Part shown: in pieces, positions 17,956 through 20,113 of the stretch
How the letters are laid out: each line of letters begins with the position of its first letter
Position numbering within the stretch: the first letter of the stretch is position 1
Origin: a virus
Strand: one strand, 5' to 3'
Length of the DNA: 20,113 nt
Virus record (IMG/VR): IMGVR_UViG_3300048930_000112
Coordinates: 1-20,113 of that record
Notes under the pieces: model-generated
Told to the model about the DNA's origin: nothing
Database searches by the model: none
What the model saw: the letters and a program-made list of their open reading frames with translations, nothing else
Position numbers and translations under genes: made by a program

Positions 17956-20113
17956 GTGAATGCGAATATAGTAAATCAAGAAAAGCCAGAATACGAAGAC
18001 TTTTTAAAAGCAAAAGTTTGCGTTGCTGATCGCACGGGTTTTGATATTGATTTGAATGATATCAACCCGATTCTCAAGGAACACCAGAAGCTAATTGTGG
18101 CGTGGGCTTGTCAGGGTGGTCTGCGCGCGATCTTTGCCGCGTTTGGTTTGGGGAAGTCTGTTATTCAGCTTGAAGTTATCAGGTTGTGTATGCTGCGCGA
18201 TGGCTGCGACGGCCTTATCGTGTTGCCGTTAGGCGTGCGACAGGAGTTTACCCGCGATGCCGCAATGCTCGGCATTGAAACAAAGTTTATCCGGCGGGCA
18301 GAAGAAATTGAGCCGGGTAAAATTCATCTTACCAACTACGAAACTATCCGAGACGGCAAGCTGGACCCGACGCTGTTTGGCGCTGTTAGCCTGGATGAGG
18401 CATCTATTCTCCGAGGGTTTGGAGGCACTAAGACATTCCGCGAATTCATGGCCACGCTTGCGGGCGACGATAAGCGCGACATGCACAGCCGGGTTAGAAC
18501 GGCTGGCGTTAAATATCGCTTTGTGGCAACGGCCACGCCTTCACCGAATGAATACATTGAGCTTCTGGCCTACGCCGCCTATCTCGGCATTATGGACGTA
18601 GGGCAAGCCAAAACGCGCTTCTTCAAACGTGATTCTACCAAGGCCGACAAGCTCACATTGCACGCGCATAAGGAACAGGAGTTCTGGCTATGGGTAGCGT
18701 CGTGGGCTTTGTTCGTCCAGCGGCCATCCGATTTAGGATGCTCCGACGAAGGCTACACCATGCCTGAGTTAGATGTGCGCTGGCACGAAATCCCGGCAGA
18801 TCACGAGCACGCAGGCGAGGACTGGAATAACCAGTTGATGATGTTTAAAAAGCACGCGATTGGTGTAGTTGAATCATCGCGAGAGAAGCGCGAAAGCCTG
18901 CCGCACCGCATAGATAAGATGCTGGAATTGATAGCAGAAGATCCGCTTGCCAATCGGCTGATCTGGCACGACCTGGAGCGCGAGCGTTACGCTATCGAAA
19001 AAGCAATACCGTCATCTGTCAGCGTCTACGGCTCACAGGATTTGGAGGCGAGAGAAAAAGCCATCATTGATTTCAGCAACGGGGAATTTCAATACCTTGC
19101 CGCCAAGCCTTCAATAGCGGGGTCAGGTTGTAATTTCCAGCGCCACTGTCACCACGCGATATTTCTCGGCATCGGTTTCAAGTTCAACGATTTCATTCAA
19201 GCTATTCACCGCATACAGCGATTCCTGCAAGACAAGCAATGCGTCATAGACATTATTTACACAGAGTCAGAGCGGCAAGTGCGGTCAGTGTTAGAAGAAA
19301 AATGGCGCAATCACATTAAACAGGTGGGGAAAATGACGGAAATAATCAGGGAGTATGGTTTGTCGGATGCCGGGAAGCTGGACTTTCTCACGCGCAAACT
19401 TGGCGTGGAAAGAATGGTTGTTACCGGGAGCAACTTCACGGCGGTACATGAGGATTGCATCAAAGAATGCGCCCGCATGGAATCAGATAGCGTCGGGCTT
19501 ATCCTGACTAGCATCCCGTTTTCAACTCAGTATGAATACTCGCCGAATTATGCCGATTTTGGTCACACAGACCATAACGAGCATTTTTTCGAGCAAATGG
19601 ACTACCTCACGCCAAACCTGTTCCGCGTATTGCAGCCTGGTCGCATATGCGCCGTCCACGTTAAGGATCGCATTGTGCCGATGGGAATGACTGACTTCGG
19701 TTGTCAGACGGTTTACCCGCTGCACATGAAAGCGACAGAGCATTACCTAAAGCACGGCTTTGCTTACATGGGCATGAAAACCATCGTCACGGATGTTGTG
19801 CGGGAGAACAATCAGACGTATCGCCTTGGCTGGACAGAGCAGTGCAAGGACGGGACTAAGATGGGCGTAGGAATGCCGGAATACCTTTTGCTATTCCGTA
19901 AGCCAGCAACAGAAACAGCGAACGCCTACGCTGATACGCCAGTGGTTAAAACGAAGGAAGATTATTCTGTAGGCCGCTGGCAGGTGGACGCTCACGGCTT
20001 CGCCCGATCATCGGGAAATCGAAAATTAACGCCGGATGAATTAGAGCAATTGCCGCACGAACAGATATTCAAATGGTTCAGGAAGTACAACCTTGAAAAT
20101 ACCTATGACTTTG
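17956..20113 (+). CDS. SNF2-type helicase fused to a DNA methyltransferase (C-terminus outside window)
   Basis: Open from GTG 17956 (AGAGGT upstream; an in-frame ATG at 17941 has no ribosome site) to the window end, 719 codons. Helicase motifs appear in order: AAFGLGKS (G64-S68, Walker A), SLDEAS (D147-S150, motif II), TATPSPNEY (T192, motif III), and QAIHRIQRF (Q415-R422, motif VI). A second domain follows: VGLILTSIPFSTQYEYSPNY, with T518-S-I-P-F in place of the TSPPY catalytic motif, then YLTPNLFRVLQPGRICAVHV, typical of N4-cytosine/N6-adenine methyltransferases. Such fusions in phages are thought to protect DNA from restriction or to remodel and modify it, as in P1 DarB. Target site unknown. 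Confidence 0.88.
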   Translation, partial: MNANIVNQEKPEYEDFLKAKVCVADRTGFDIDLNDINPILKEHQKLIVAWACQGGLRAIFAAFGLGKSVIQLEVIRLCMLRDGCDGLIVLPLGVRQEFTRDAAMLGIETKFIRRAEEIEPGKIHLTNYETIRDGKLDPTLFGAVSLDEASILRGFGGTKTFREFMATLAGDDKRDMHSRVRTAGVKYRFVATATPSPNEYIELLAYAAYLGIMDVGQAKTRFFKRDSTKADKLTLHAHKEQEFWLWVASWALFVQRPSDLGCSDEGYTMPELDVRWHEIPADHEHAGEDWNNQLMMFKKHAIGVVESSREKRESLPHRIDKMLELIAEDPLANRLIWHDLERERYAIEKAIPSSVSVYGSQDLEAREKAIIDFSNGEFQYLAAKPSIAGSGCNFQRHCHHAIFLGIGFKFNDFIQAIHRIQRFLQDKQCVIDIIYTESERQVRSVLEEKWRNHIKQVGKMTEIIREYGLSDAGKLDFLTRKLGVERMVVTGSNFTAVHEDCIKECARMESDSVGLILTSIPFSTQYEYSPNYADFGHTDHNEHFFEQMDYLTPNLFRVLQPGRICAVHVKDRIVPMGMTDFGCQTVYPLHMKATEHYLKHGFAYMGMKTIVTDVVRENNQTYRLGWTEQCKDGTKMGVGMPEYLLLFRKPATETANAYADTPVVKTKEDYSVGRWQVDAHGFARSSGNRKLTPDELEQLPHEQIFKWFRKYNLENTYDF

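Overview
The window is a stretch of a tailed double-stranded DNA phage or prophage, most likely a P22-like podovirus of a Gram-negative, probably gammaproteobacterial, host. The support is three consecutive ejection-type proteins sized like P22 gp7/gp20/gp16, a 3-TM holin with a T4-type muramidase, a RecT annealing protein, a lambda O/P-like replication pair, a YopX-domain protein, and dense head-to-tail gene packing with 1-8 nt overlaps. No CRISPR array, transposase, integrase or rRNA was seen.

Layout. (1) 1-7334, plus strand, late genes: end of an unknown gene, two small beta-rich virion proteins, three ejection proteins (the first with a C-terminal peptidase S74 domain), a hairpin, a short tail-fibre-like protein, then a lysis cassette (41-aa protein, holin, 33-aa membrane peptide, endolysin). 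A two-TM membrane protein may be encoded on the minus strand at 5198-5422. (2) 13952 down to 7342, minus strand: one long operon of about 20 mostly small genes, including a winged-helix-like protein, a YopX protein, RecT, a solo AraC-type DNA-binding domain, and coiled-coil and unknown accessory proteins. It ends with a complete tRNA-Trp(CCA) and a 30-aa membrane peptide, and converges with the lysis genes. (3) 13953-14105: a divergent control region with two near-consensus sigma70 promoters and an inverted repeat over the rightward one. (4) 14106-20113, plus strand, rightward early operon: a small ribbon-helix-helix-like protein, a Cys-rich protein, a PPCQ methyltransferase-like protein bracketed by two copies of a hairpin/leader element, an O-like initiator whose gene contains an apparent lambda-type origin (four 18-bp iterons plus an AT-rich tandem repeat), an overlapping P-like helicase loader, an RlmN/Cfr-like radical SAM enzyme, a four-Cys protein, a small HTH-like protein and a helicase-methyltransferase fusion running off the end.

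How it fits together: the divergent promoters drive a left operon (recombination and host take-over functions) and a right operon (replication and nucleic-acid modification), while virion and lysis genes are transcribed from elsewhere. The right operon is notable for three different predicted SAM-dependent enzymes within about 5.6 kb, which suggests a modification or anti-restriction island. The most unusual items are the radical SAM protein, which keeps the methyl-carrying Cys of RlmN but lacks the resolving Cys, and the element repeats flanking the PPCQ gene. Many starts were moved to internal ATG/GTG codons that overlap the preceding stop. Function calls are from sequence motifs read by eye, not database searches.
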